The position numbers were made by a program, and so were the translations under genes. A DNA stretch of 64,000 nucleotides from Neurospora intermedia (Eukaryota > Ascomycota > Sordariomycetes > Sordariales > Sordariaceae), in assembly GCA_037102815.1 (NCBI GenBank), contig BTPP01000005.1, forward strand, positions 186,001 through 250,000, in the 5' to 3' direction. Positions 48,019-59,894 of this stretch are shown one piece after another. Below the pieces are notes generated by a model, which worked only from the letters and a program-made list of their open reading frames with translations, did not search any database and was not told the origin of the DNA. Numbering within the stretch: the first letter of the stretch is position 1; each line of letters starts with the position of its first letter.

Positions 48019-51000
48019 GGTTGGTGATGTGGTGTGATTAGTAGAGAGTGTAGAGTGGAGAGGGAGAGAGGGAAGAAGGGAAGATGAGGATTCCTTGACG
48101 ACACAGAAAATAAAAGGATCGCGAAGGAAGTCAAGGAGGAGGAGGAGGAGGAGGAGCTGGAGGAGAGAAGAAGAAGAAAAGAAGTGGAAAAAGATGCCGC
48201 AAGAAGTCGAAAAAAGGGACGGAAGCGGAACAACAGAAAAAACAAATCCAGACCAGTCACAAAGCGGGAATGATGACGGTAATTACAACAGGTCCGGGAT
48301 GGGCCTTTGCCAGATTGCGGAGAGGGAGGATCCGGAGAGGTCTATTTTGTAGCGAAGAACATTGATTGCCCCTGACGGGAGGATGGAATACATCATCGCC
48401 AATCCATCTCCTGACCGCCCGGGATTGGCGGCTCATTCGTTGTAATTCGATGCTGAGCTGGAGACCTTCTTTAGCATGGCGGGGTAGATTTGCGGATTGA
48501 GCTGGCGGCGACCTGACGGGACGTCGGGCGGTGTTCGGGGCCCCACGACAGCGAACAAAGTGGAATGTGGGCGCCGTTCTGCGGCAGGCAGGCCCAAATC
48601 CCCGTTGCCTCATTGGCCAATCTCCTGAAGAGTGGTCTGTGCTCTTCCATTTGTCCCGTCTTTCGTCTCCATTTTTTTCATCCTGCGGCCAGAACATCAT
48701 TGTCGTCCCACCCGCCAACATCCCCAGACAATCCCCCCCGCCAAAACAGCGAATAACGGTGGCTGCCCAGCTCCTGGCGAGTTGTAGACAGACAATCAAT
48801 GCGACGGTAAAACGCGATGTCTTCACCGAGATAGCCGGTCCAAGTTCGGTGTTGGTTGGGGGCCCGGCTGATATCTAGAGGCTCCGCTGGCCCGGACCAA
48901 ACACAGTTCTCGCTCGGCAATCACGGAGCTCCCCTGTCAATCAGACACGACCTGACTCGCGGGCACAACCGCGACCCTCTCCTCTCACACACCCCTAGGC
49001 CCCCCGTTCGTTCAATGTTGGGGGACGACTTCCATCAACCCGACCGCCGTCTGAACACGAAGTGGTCTTGTTTTGCTGGCACTGCTTCGGTGGCCGTTCT
49101 ACCAAACATCCATATCCCCAGCCATCCCGTCCCCTTCCCCCATATTCAAAACATGTTGACAGCTTGTCATCTCATGGGTTCCCACACCTTCTTCCATACC
49201 TACCTCGTCCACCTCGTCCATCTCCCCTCTTCCACATCCATGCATGAAATCCATCCACTCCCACACGCCGACAAGCACGGGTCATAAGGCGCAGAGTCGG
49301 TGCCAGTATATATATTTATACTCTCACAAAGCGGAGGATCTGCGTTGCTTCACACCGACACCGCTCCGCCTTGTGCGGGTTTGACCAGCAGCCGGCATGA
49401 ATGCGGGTTTGTCGGCCCAAGTCGACTCACATGGACAAAAGGCCGGGATGACCCTTTTCATTTCCTGTGGCGGTTCGGTGCCCCCCTTGTGCCTGGTCGG
49501 AAACGGTCAGAATTCAACCGGGAAGCACGGAAGGTCGTCGCCGTAGCAGCCCTGTTTCATCTGCCGGCCTCCATCGGCACAGCTGCACATGACCGACCGT
49601 CGGAGGCCGGATGTTGTGGATCCACGCAGTTGCCACCCCCCGCCCCGAGACAACCCCGTCCCCGCTCTCGTTGCCCTTCCGCTTTCCTTCCGTTCTGCAC
49701 CAAAACCGAATTTCCCATCTAACCCACCAGGAGCCTCCCCGGGCCGGCATCATGGCCACTTGTCCGGGTTCACTAGTGATATCTGATCGTAATGATGGCG
49801 GACGGTAGTCGTCGGCGTTCGGGATTGGTGTTACTCGAGATTGGCATCCCCAGAATTCTTGGTTGCCGTCAGGACCGGGAGGTTGACTCCCTCGGCATGT
49901 TCCACCCATCACTCGTATGTCGCTGTCATCTTGGCGCTCCGTCGAAAAGCTGGAGTTGTACCCAGAAACACAAGATCTTTTGGAAATGTGTCGGCGATAT
50001 TTGCGTCGTCGGCCTCCCTTTTATACCCAGACCACCCCTTTGAGTTTCTTTGTCATGCCCAATCAGCAATTCTGGTTCGTCCAATCAAGCTCCCCATGCC
50101 CTCCTGGCAGAAGTCTGCGTGCAGGGCGCTGTCTGTCAGCATAATCACAGACATGGATGCCTGACATCCACTGGGAGACGCATAGCCTGAATGTCATGGA
50201 GGGTCGGCTGCTCATGTTGACACTTCTCTTGCAAGGGTTACATTGAGAAGGCCTCGCTGGGGGGTGGTTTCCAAAAGTTCATTTCTCAATCCCCGTCAGT
50301 GCTTGTCGTGGTTGGATGGCCGACCTGTCTTCCTTGCGTTGATCCTCGGCTCTGTCCTCTGGCCTCGAATCAGAGCTCCTCGACGACAGACCCTGTCACC
50401 ACTTGATGCACCTCATGATACCTTACCAGGACGCACACCGGCCCGGAGAAACGGCAAAACGAAACCTTGAACGAGTCTCCAGGCTTCGTTTTCGTGGCAG
50501 GCTCGTCTTTGACAATCGCCGCCTACTCTCAGGTCCAGCTGGGATTTGATCAAGGTGACTCGCCGACAAAAACGCCTGTCGCCATTTCTCGTCATGTCCA
50601 TGATGATGATTCCGTGGTGTCACATGGAGGCAATTGTCGTGAGGGGTGAAGATCCAGTCAACACCGCCTTGGCTGGGAGGCAGCTTGCCGCCAACTCGAC
50701 TCAGTGGTTTGAGCATCACGGCAGACACCAGCTCGACAATAATCAGCTGTCTTCATCGTCGAGTTTAGTTAAAGTTTCTTCAATGACATTAAGATTCGGC
50801 GTTGCACCCGTTCCGATACCCGACGGATGTCGACCACCCGGCTGCACATGGCCTGGAAAGCAAACACTTTGGCATGCTGTAACACGTGTCAGTTTCCGCG
50901 CGTCTAACCGAAAAGCCTAAACCTAGATAGCGATAGTGTTTGCTTGAGGACCAATCGCACTATTACCAGCTTGCTTCTGACTGATATCCACTGCGGTGGA

Positions 51001-53596
51001 AGGAAACTACAAACCAGTCCGTGTAAGCTGTTGTGTGATTTGAGTCGGGTCACTGTGATCCGACGAGGCTATTGCGACGACGACGACGACGACGATTGTC
51101 GAAAAGTTGACCTTGAGGGGACAGTATTTCTGTCGTCATGGAAATGATACCACATTACACAACCAGAACCTGAATTTAGCGCTTGGATTGGTTCCACCCG
51201 AATGCCGTGCTGGAATCTGGAACATCCCAAGAAAAAGGCCTGGGCATTTTCGGCCACACAGACGACACCGATGGGATGGATGGGAGTGCCCGGGAACAGC
51301 AGGCTGTCTTCTACTTAATGTAGGCGAAACGTTACATGCAGACACCCAATATATGCAACAACCGAGCTCCAAATATCACAATCAGTCCCTCAATTCGGCA
51401 ACTAGAGTATCACACTCACACGCGCATATTCGCACCTGGGCACACTTTCGTGGGTGAGTGAGGGTGAGTGAGATTGTGTCCTTTTTCAGTCTGGCGCTGG
51501 CAACCACGTCTTTCTCCGCACTTTCAGCCACTGGGCTGCAGGCCCCCGGAGATTGGCAAGATGCAGGCAGGGAGCGGAGCGGGGGAAGAGAGATGCGGGC
51601 AGTGAGTGGAGGCTGGGGAAAGTGGAGATACGATTACCGCTCTGACGAATCAGCTCTCTGTTTCCCCAGATTGGTCACGTGCTAGTCTGCTTCCTTCTTC
51701 ATTTGCGATCCTACCCTGATTTTGAGTTTTGGCACAGGCGTCCATCCGCTGAAACCTTGAGATCGCAGAAAATGATGCAAACCGTAGTTTGCCCAGAAAT
51801 ACGGTTTGGCGCCAGCATCAGGTGGACACGATATACGATACAGATACGAAGTTATGGGCTATCTCATTCGGGCCGGTGGCCTATTTTTTTTCTTTTGCTT
51901 ATCTCGCATTTGACTTGATTGGCTTGACCCTCTTTTCCGCCCCTCCTTTACGATTTCCACGATGCCCAAAGAGGATGACGGAATGATCATTGCCAAGCGG
52001 CGGCCGCCCGTGGCTGGAACGTCTCTTTTTCTTGCGGCACAGTTGGGCGGTGCAACTCTGCCCGTTGACGTGGAGGTATCTTCACCTCCAAATTGTTAGC
52101 TTTTGCCGTGTGTTTGATAGCGATTTCACTAACAGCTATTTGATCGCTGTACTTTCTGGGCATCATCTCGCATTCCACTTTTCCCACTTACACTACTACA
52201 CCTCGGCACTTGCCCAAACCGGGTCTTTTTCTAACTGAACTGCGACAAGCCCCTCGATCTTCAACATTGTCTCTCCAATTGACTCCACGTGTGTTCAGTT
52301 TTTCTTGTCTTTTGATTTCCTTGTTTCCTACCTATTCTTTTACCCTCTTATTCCTCGGGCTGTGCTCTAGTTAAAAGCCGTCATCTATGACTGTCTGTTT
52401 CAACAACGTCCCGCCCAAGTCCATCTTGTTTGCATCCATGAATCGCATTCCTTCTGTCTCAAGCTGCGCCGTGGCTTTGATGAGTGTGATCATTAACCTC
52501 ACTGCAGTCTCTACATTTCTCCCTTGTTCTGCCATACTAGTGTAACAGCAGGGAAAGATAGAGGGACATGGGATTCGGTGCCTTCATTCAACAAATCGGC
52601 CATTAGTCCAACCAATGTCAGCCCTTACGGAGTTAGTCACGAATTACGTTGGCCGAGCGTTGCATCGGAGGTGGACTACCTCCAGTTCTAGCTTGCGGGA
52701 TGGCACTGGCAAATGTGTCTTGTCTTCTGCGTCCTGTCCTGTCACCCTGTCTGGGCTACAGGTACCCTGCTTGCAGCATGCAGTGCGTACAAAGGGATGT
52801 TGCAGAGCTTCGTCTGATTTACACTACATACATATTTTCTATTTTTGACTGGCCCGTCTCACCGTGACGAGGGAACGAGGTTACCTTCCTTGCTTCTTGG
52901 TATCTGGGAAGGGTCGCGTATCGTCATTTGTCTCAACGTTACCACTACCCTTCTTTTTGGACATCCGATACATCGAGCCAATCCTTCGGGCTGTACTACT
53001 GTACCGTACTAGTGTACTTACCGTACCCTATCTAGTCGCGTGCTCATTGCAACCAAATGAAAGCAGCAGCTTTATCACCTTATCTGCGTGTCAGATATTG
53101 GAACGCGGGAAGCAGAATTGATATCAAACGGGACGGACTGCATGGTGGCCCATTGATGAAGTGGCACACATGATGCGATTCTATCACCTACCTTATCATC
53201 ATTTGTCTTTGGCTTTGCCGCTGTTTGCTTCGGCTTCCATTCTTGTTTCTCAAGAGGAACATATTAGCCGTGCGAACCCGTCATGGCAGGCGACTATAGT
53301 ACGACTTACACTAGCACCGCGGCCATTCCTTAGTACAGTTTACACAGTTCCAGATTCCCTACCCCGTACCACCTCCTCGGTCCTCGACCAGTCCAGTCCA
53401 GTCTCACACTAGTTCCCCACGCGCAACGCCGTCGAGGCTTGGCGTTTGACCTGTTTTCTTCATCTGGTCCCCTCCCCCAATTCGTGACTTCCAATTTAAT
53501 TCACTTCCCTCCCCCCCTTCTTCATTCCTCTCGCGAACTGTTCACCCATCGACCCAGCAGTTCTCAAAAACAACAACAACGACAACAACAAGAACC
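48019..53596. other. Large divergent intergenic region, acu-8 to UNC-93-like gene
   Basis: 5.6 kb of normal composition without a supported gene. Near acu-8 the coding strand is pyrimidine-rich (48120-48200, CTCCTC/CTTCTT), a usual fungal leader feature. A CGA tandem lies at 51074-51094. Near the UNC-93-like start the leader has CAACAA repeats (53564-53592). Frames up to about 140 codons were checked by eye and show no domain or membrane pattern. It could hold long leaders, regulatory sites or noncoding RNA. Confidence 0.5.
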
Positions 53597-55396
53597 ATGG
53601 CCGACGAGAAGCATTCGGCCGTTGCGCCGGCTGTCGATGCGACTCACAACGAAGCTAGCGAAGTCCCCAGCAAACCTGGCTCCCACCAAGATATCACCAT
53701 TCCTCCGCCTCGTCCTCCAGGCTGGATGTACAAGGGCTTCAAGGTCTTCGGCCACGAGCTCTGGTACGCCTCGCCTCTGTTCCAGCTCCTCTTGGTCGCT
53801 GTAGTTTGCTTCATGTGCCCCGGCATGTTCAACGCTCTCAGCGGTCTCGGCGGCGGTGGACAGGTCGACCACACGGCCCAGGACGACGCCAATACTGCGC
53901 TTTACTCAACCTTCGCCGTCGTCGCCTTCTTCTCCGGCTCCATCGCTAACAAGCTCGGTGTGCGCTTGACTCTCTCCTTTGGCGGCCTGGGATACGTCAT
54001 CTACATCGCTTCCTTCTTCAGCTACAACCACAACCAAAACCACGGCTTCGTCGTCTTCGCCGGCGCTTTTCTAGGTGTCTGCGCCGGTCTCCTCTGGACT
54101 GCCCAGGGCACCATCATGATGTCGTACCCGACCGAGGACATGAAGGGCCGCTACATCTCGTGGTTCTGGATCATCTTCAACCTCGGCGCCGTCATCGGCT
54201 CCCTGATCCCCCTCGGCCAAAACATCAACAAAGTCGCCGGCCCCGTAACCGACGGCACCTACGTCGGCTTCCTCGTCCTCACCTTGATCGGCGCCTTTCT
54301 GGCCCTCATGATCTGCGACGTCGACAAAGTCCTGCGCGAGGACGGCTCCAGGGTGATTATGATGAAGAACCCCTCGTGGATCACCGAGTTCAAGGGCCTC
54401 TTTGAGACCATCACCTCGGAGCCCTGGGTCGTCCTCTTGTTCCCCATGTTCTTCGCCTCCAACACCTTTTATACCTACCAGTCCAACGACATGAACGGCT
54501 CCCAGTTCAACACGCGCACCAAGGCGCTCAACAACACGCTTTACTGGCTCGCGCAAATCTTTGGCGCTATTATTGTCGGCTACGCTTTGGATTACGCGGG
54601 CGCGAGAAGGTCGATTCGCGCAAAGGGCAGCTTTGTCATGCTGATTGTGCTGACCATGGCTATCTGGGGCGGCGGGTACGCGTGGCAGAAGGATCAGCCC
54701 ACACGCGAGCAGACGGCCGAGGAAGGATTCGTGACGGTCGATTGGACGGACGGTGCGAAGAAGTATGTTGGACCCATGTTTTTGTACATGTTTTATGGGT
54801 TCTTTGATGCCGCGTGGCAGACTTGCATTTACTGGTGAGTTACACTCCCCTTTTTCCTGGAGCGGTTGGCGGTGTTCGACGACAGAAAACAAAAAGCGGC
54901 CTAAAAAAACTAACAAAACTTCGTTGCAACAGGTACATGGGCGCTCTCTCCAACTCGGGCCGTAAGGCCGCCAACCTCGCCGGTTTTTACAAGGGTCTTC
55001 AGAGCGCTGGCGCCGCCGTGTTTTGGCGGTTGGACGGGTTGAAGAAGCCCTTTGATACCATTTTTGGCGCTACTGTACGTTTGTTTACATCTCCCCCATC
55101 CATCCATCCATCCTCTTATCCTCTTTTTTGTTCAAACAAATACTGACTGGATGGGTTTCTGTCTGTCACAGTGGGGTCTCCTAGGCGGTGCTCTCCTCAT
55201 TGCCGCGCCTGTCATCTGGATGAAGATCCAGGATACCGTTGCCCTCGAAGAAGATCTCAGGTTCAGCGACGAGACGGCCGCGGATGTGGTCACGGGAGCG
55301 GAGGGTGCGGTGGCGGCCGGTCAGGCGGCGCAACCGGAGACGGTGGCGGTGGGTGCACATGGTGGTGGTAGCGAGACGGCTAAGGCGGTCGTCTAA
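53597..55396 (+). CDS. UNC-93-like MFS membrane protein (DUF895 type, 534 aa)
   Basis: Exons are 53597-54834, 54933-55074 and 55172-55396. The GTGAGT donor splits the Trp codon of CIYW/YMGAL, GTACGT ends the second exon, and the total is divisible by three. The ATG lies in AACCATGGCC. A polar N-terminus (about 1-55) precedes about 11-12 membrane helices. The family landmarks are FQLLLVAVVCFMCPGMFNAL with GLGGGGQVD, a NKLGVRLTLSFGGLGY segment between helices, LGVCAGLLWTAQGTIMMSYP, and RYISWFWIIFNLGAVIGSL. UNC-93 relatives are MFS-fold proteins, linked in animals to potassium-channel regulation; fungal members have no settled substrate. The C-terminal tail is Ala/Gly/Val-rich and cytosolic. Confidence 0.9.
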
Positions 55397-56301
55397 GCTT
55401 TCTTTTTTCTCTCATTTGAAGTTCTGATTGACGAACTTTTTGTTGTTGATGTGCGGATAACGGAACGCACCGGGATACGGGACTTGTTTTCAATCATGTG
55501 GGAATGATATTTCACGAGGAAAGCTTAATCTGGTTGGCGGATAGGTAGCTGGGTGCATGGGTGTGGATAATTTGGTTGAACAAGTTGCCGGCTTGCAAAG
55601 GAGAAAAGTTGTTCACCTACCTATAGATTTTACGATACCACGACGCGCGGATGGACGGATGGACGGACGGACGGACTAATGACATAATTGCGCTGTATAT
55701 ACTTTCTTAGAATAATGTAGTCATGACTGTAATCTTGCTGCTTTGTTGCTCAAAACATGCTAGTTTGCATACTTTTCTCATTGGACGGTTTCCGATTGTT
55801 TTCTTCCTTTCTCTTTTTTTTTTATTTTCTAGAAGGCCATCAGTCATGATAGCGCTTACAGTCCGAAATTGAAGCTATCGCCATGTCTTGGCATTTCTTG
55901 GCATCTCCAATTGTATGTGGACACGGTCCCTGGGTGTCAGGCAAGGTCACCCCGTCAAATGGTGAAAGGTTATCTCAACCAACCAACCAACCAATTTCAC
56001 ATGCCGTGTCTTATCGCTTTTCGTTGTACCTTTCTTCCAGTTGCCTAAGGTTATGCATGTCCTCTTTTCTCTTCAAACGAAATGGTTACATGTGGATGTT
56101 TGTAGTAGTATGTGACGATCACGGGTTACAAGGCAATGAGAAACCCTGAGGTGATCTGCGAAGGTAGCGGACTTGGCGATTAAGGCGGATGATGATACAT
56201 TTGAGCGGAGTCAATGTACACGGAAGTGAGGAAGCGCGCCGATATGGTTTACTCCCGTAATACGTAGATGCAAGAGTAGGTACTTGTCGAGTCCTACTGG
56301 A
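55397..56301. other. Intergenic region
   Basis: Contains a GGAC/GGAT tandem (55649-55676) and a T-run (55818-55828). No gene seen. Confidence 0.5.
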
Positions 56302-56615
56302 GTACTGCAAAGACTCGGGGCATCCGGATTGAGCTTTCTGGGAAGTCAGGCATAATCTGGAACCACACTGCACGGATTATGTCCGATAAAAAGAGTGGGG
56401 GAGACAGCGTAAGACCCCGGAGCATTGTAAACTGAATTCTTCGGATGTCCTGCCTTTCCCAAGCTATTTTTCCAAGGGCGTTGGAGGGTGGAAACAGAGA
56501 AAACCACAGTCTTATATACAAATTTAAGTGCCGAGCATGAATGTTGCAGTATGTTTTTAGATCATGCCTAAACCCCCAGAAAGCTCAATCCGGATGCCCC
56601 GAGTCTTTGCGGTAC
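56302..56615. mobile_element. MITE copy B, long-TIR family (314 bp)
   Basis: Left end GTACTGCAAAGACTCGGGGC, then CATCCGGATTGAGCTTTCTG. Right end is the complement of GTACCGCAAAGACTCGGGGC. The TIRs are about 65 bp. The interior shares CCGATAAAA, GTGGGGGAGACA and GCATGAATGTTGCAGTA with copy A (15949-16204) but has about 60 bp more. No coding frame. GTAC again stands at both borders. Confidence 0.85.
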
Positions 56616-57075
56616 TTATAGTACGGGGGCGGAGGTGTAGTCTTAGTGAGCGGACGGGATGTAACACCCAAGGAACTGAACATGTATGTAATGGAGCCTT
56701 TGCCTAGAGGACAGGTTGAGGTATAAATACAAAGGCCGAAAGTAGCAGTCAACTTGGGAGTAGCTCTGGGAAGGTGCACTGTGCGCTTAGTAAGGAAGGT
56801 ATCGATAAGAACTATATAGAAATCTTGGGGCCCTTGGTACAGAGGGTGCCTACCTACCTAGTTAGCTTTCTTCTGCTAAGCAACATTTCGTTTGCTTACC
56901 AACGAACCTAGTGCAGCTAGCCAAAACACGAATTGCACTCTACATAGAGAATCCAATGTCCAGGGTAATGGTACCTACATATCCTGGCGCCATCCTAGAA
57001 GTAGATCGCGACCGTACTAGACATAGAAGCTCCGATCCTCTTCCGGTAGCCGAATCTTGAACTTCGGCGAAAGCT
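56616..57075. other. Intergenic region between MITE and hAT
   Basis: 460 bp, normal composition, no supported feature. Confidence 0.4.
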
Positions 57076-59259
57076 GTTAGACCTAGGGATCGATCAGTAA
57101 TAACTGCAACCAGTAATAACTGAAATTTCCAGAAATTTCATACAAAAATGGCCATTTTTTCATTGATTTCAAGCCACGTGACTAAAATGTGGGCTCTGGG
57201 CACACAGACTGGGCTCTCAACTAGGCACACAGACTGGGCCTCAAAACCCCCAAATCCGTATAAAATCAATTTATCTATAAATTAATACTAGCACTAGATT
57301 TTACTAGTTATATAGCATTTTAACGCCTAGTTAAATCGTACTGCAAATCGGTTTATTTTATAAATATACCTCTAATTAAATGCCCTCCTCTAGTCTACTC
57401 CTCCTCTCTCCCGTCTTCCTAATCGCCTTCCTATATATATTCATATAATTGCTCCTCGATTTGCAACAATAGCTCGTCCCTTTCTATTATAATTAAGCCG
57501 GCGAAGGACTTATCGAGGTTTTTGAGCTTCTTACTGTTTATATATATAAACGTAGCTATATTTATTTTATTAGTAGTAAGACGGTTATACCTAAGACTTT
57601 CGAAAAAGTTTATAGTAGAGAAGGCTTACTTATAGGGTATACTATTGGCCGGTATATTAAATACCCTAATAGTAATAGGAGTAACGATTGAATTAGTATT
57701 GAATAGTATATTCTACTATAATTTAGGATCGAATTAGTAATAATTCTAAATACCTTAATTAGGAACATAGATACTTTTACGGATACAGAAGGCTAAAAAA
57801 TCGCCTAATAGCTATTACTCTATAACGCCGGGTAGAATTTATATATACTACTTAAAATAATCTAATACGGTAATTATAATACTAGTAACGGCAGGACGTA
57901 CTACGGCAGCACAATCTACGGTTATTATTAAGTATAAAAGAAAGCCTAACTAATTAAACGGGGTTATTTACTTTGCCCGGCGAATTGTATATAACCTTTC
58001 GAGTTCTTAAAAATAATAGGGATTTAAAGAGGCGCGGTTACACTCTTAAGAATCGTAAATTGAGACCCAACGTAGTATAATATAGCCAACTATACCCTTA
58101 TCGGATTTTAATATTAATTGGGCGTTGTAAAGCAGCGTTATAAATTGTTCGAGGGTTCTTAAACTATACTAGAAGTATAGGCTTTTAATAATCTTAAATA
58201 TAATTTCTAAACGGATAGGGTCTTTACTTACTAGTACTGCGGCGCGGGGTAGTTCGTTCTACTAATTATTATTATAATATACTTATTTTGCGAACGTACG
58301 CAATACAAATTCGGCTTGCTATAGGGATTATACCAATTTATACTACAATCCTTATTAAATAATTATATTAATTTAATTAATATATAATGTAATTAAAATA
58401 ACGGAGGAATAATAGATATAATCTATTACTTACTTAGCCAATATAGTAATAACTTTACTATAGTATTTAATTATAAACTAATATAACTATATAAATTACA
58501 ATTTAAAGGTACGGAAGAAGTTGACAATAATTATAGTCTAGTAGGCTAGAATCCTAAACGGTTCGATACTAAATAGATCTTTCATTAAGAATTATAGTAA
58601 ATATAAATTATATAGAATTTGAAAGGCGCTTTTAAACCGGTCGTTGACCAGCTTAAATATCGTACGGCGGGCGGTAGTACAAATATCGGTAACGAAGGTA
58701 TTAATTTTAATAAGGAGATTCATTATATTATTATAAATACTAGCGACGACGTTAGCTAAATTTATAGTAATATATTTTGTAGCTTCAGTATATTAATTAT
58801 ATTAAAAGAAAGATACTTTATTTAGTAGGTAAGAGAAGGAGATATTGATAATACAACAGCCAACATAGTTATTAGACTTATCAAAGTAAATATTAATATA
58901 GCTAGCAAGCGCGATATATTAGTCGAAAATCTACTTCTTCATTTATTTATAAATAAGGGGAAGCTAATTACTAACTATAACCGTTACGTTAGGAGGAGTA
59001 TAAATAAGGACGAAAGTATACAAAAAAGCTCGTATAGGCGAATTTTTAAAGAGGTTGAATAGGCGGCCGTCAAATAGTATAGCTTTAATAGTATACTAGT
59101 CGATCTTCTTCTTTTAGGCGCTATTTAAAGCGACGGCGTATTGCCTAATATCCTCGCAATTCTCAACTTACTAACGAAGGCAGTAGATACAGTACGGTTC
59201 ACACTCCTCGAAATACGCTCGTAGTCTAGTAACGTTAGCCAACTAACAGTTATTACAAT

Positions 59260-59341
59260 GAGAATATCTTTTCGGACCGTCGAGAATGTCTTCAGACACC
59301 GTCGCCCCACCCTCCCCGGCCTTCTGGCCAATTAAAATCGC
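59260..59341 (+). repeat. Left TIR of the MULE (82 bp)
   Basis: Inverted match to 62682-62763 with only a few differences, all of C/T or A/G type. Confidence 0.9.
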
Positions 59342-59855
59342 TATATCCTCTCCCGCCCACTAGCTCCCGCTTTTAACTCCACTCTACTCGTACTGCGCCC
59401 GTTAAGCTCCTAGATTTCAAGCCATTACACCCATTTGGGGGTTGTACTAGCCACCCTCGTACTGCACTAGCCAGCCAGTCTAACTTAGCGATTATTCTAG
59501 CATATACTTTATCGTATTGCTTCCTCCACCAAACTACACACATTATCACCCTTATTACCCTTAATTAATCTACTACATCGCGTATCGCTAGTTATCGCTA
59601 AGTTAATAAAGCGCTATTATTCAATCGACGGTAGGGATTAATCTATTACTTTTTAATATATTTCCTTAATTAACCGTAATATAAATAGCCGATATAGCAA
59701 CCCCCCAGTTAACGGGCGTATACGACCGTAGTACGGGTAATTACCCTAGTTAAGCTTAAATAATTAACCTTACCCTTATCGATCCTAGACTAAGACCCTC
59801 AATAAGCACTACCCCAATCGAGCCCACCTCTACCTAGCTAAAGCCTATCGATATC

Positions 59856-59894
<39 letters not shown>

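Noticed and set aside
48531-50164. Cluster of 100-140-codon frames upstream of acu-8
   Set aside because: They overlap on both strands, with no membrane, signal or domain pattern and no consistent splicing.
59856-59894. AAT run as a possible functional repeat or CRISPR-like array
   Set aside because: A simple trinucleotide run inside the mutated MULE. There are no spacers and the host is a eukaryote.
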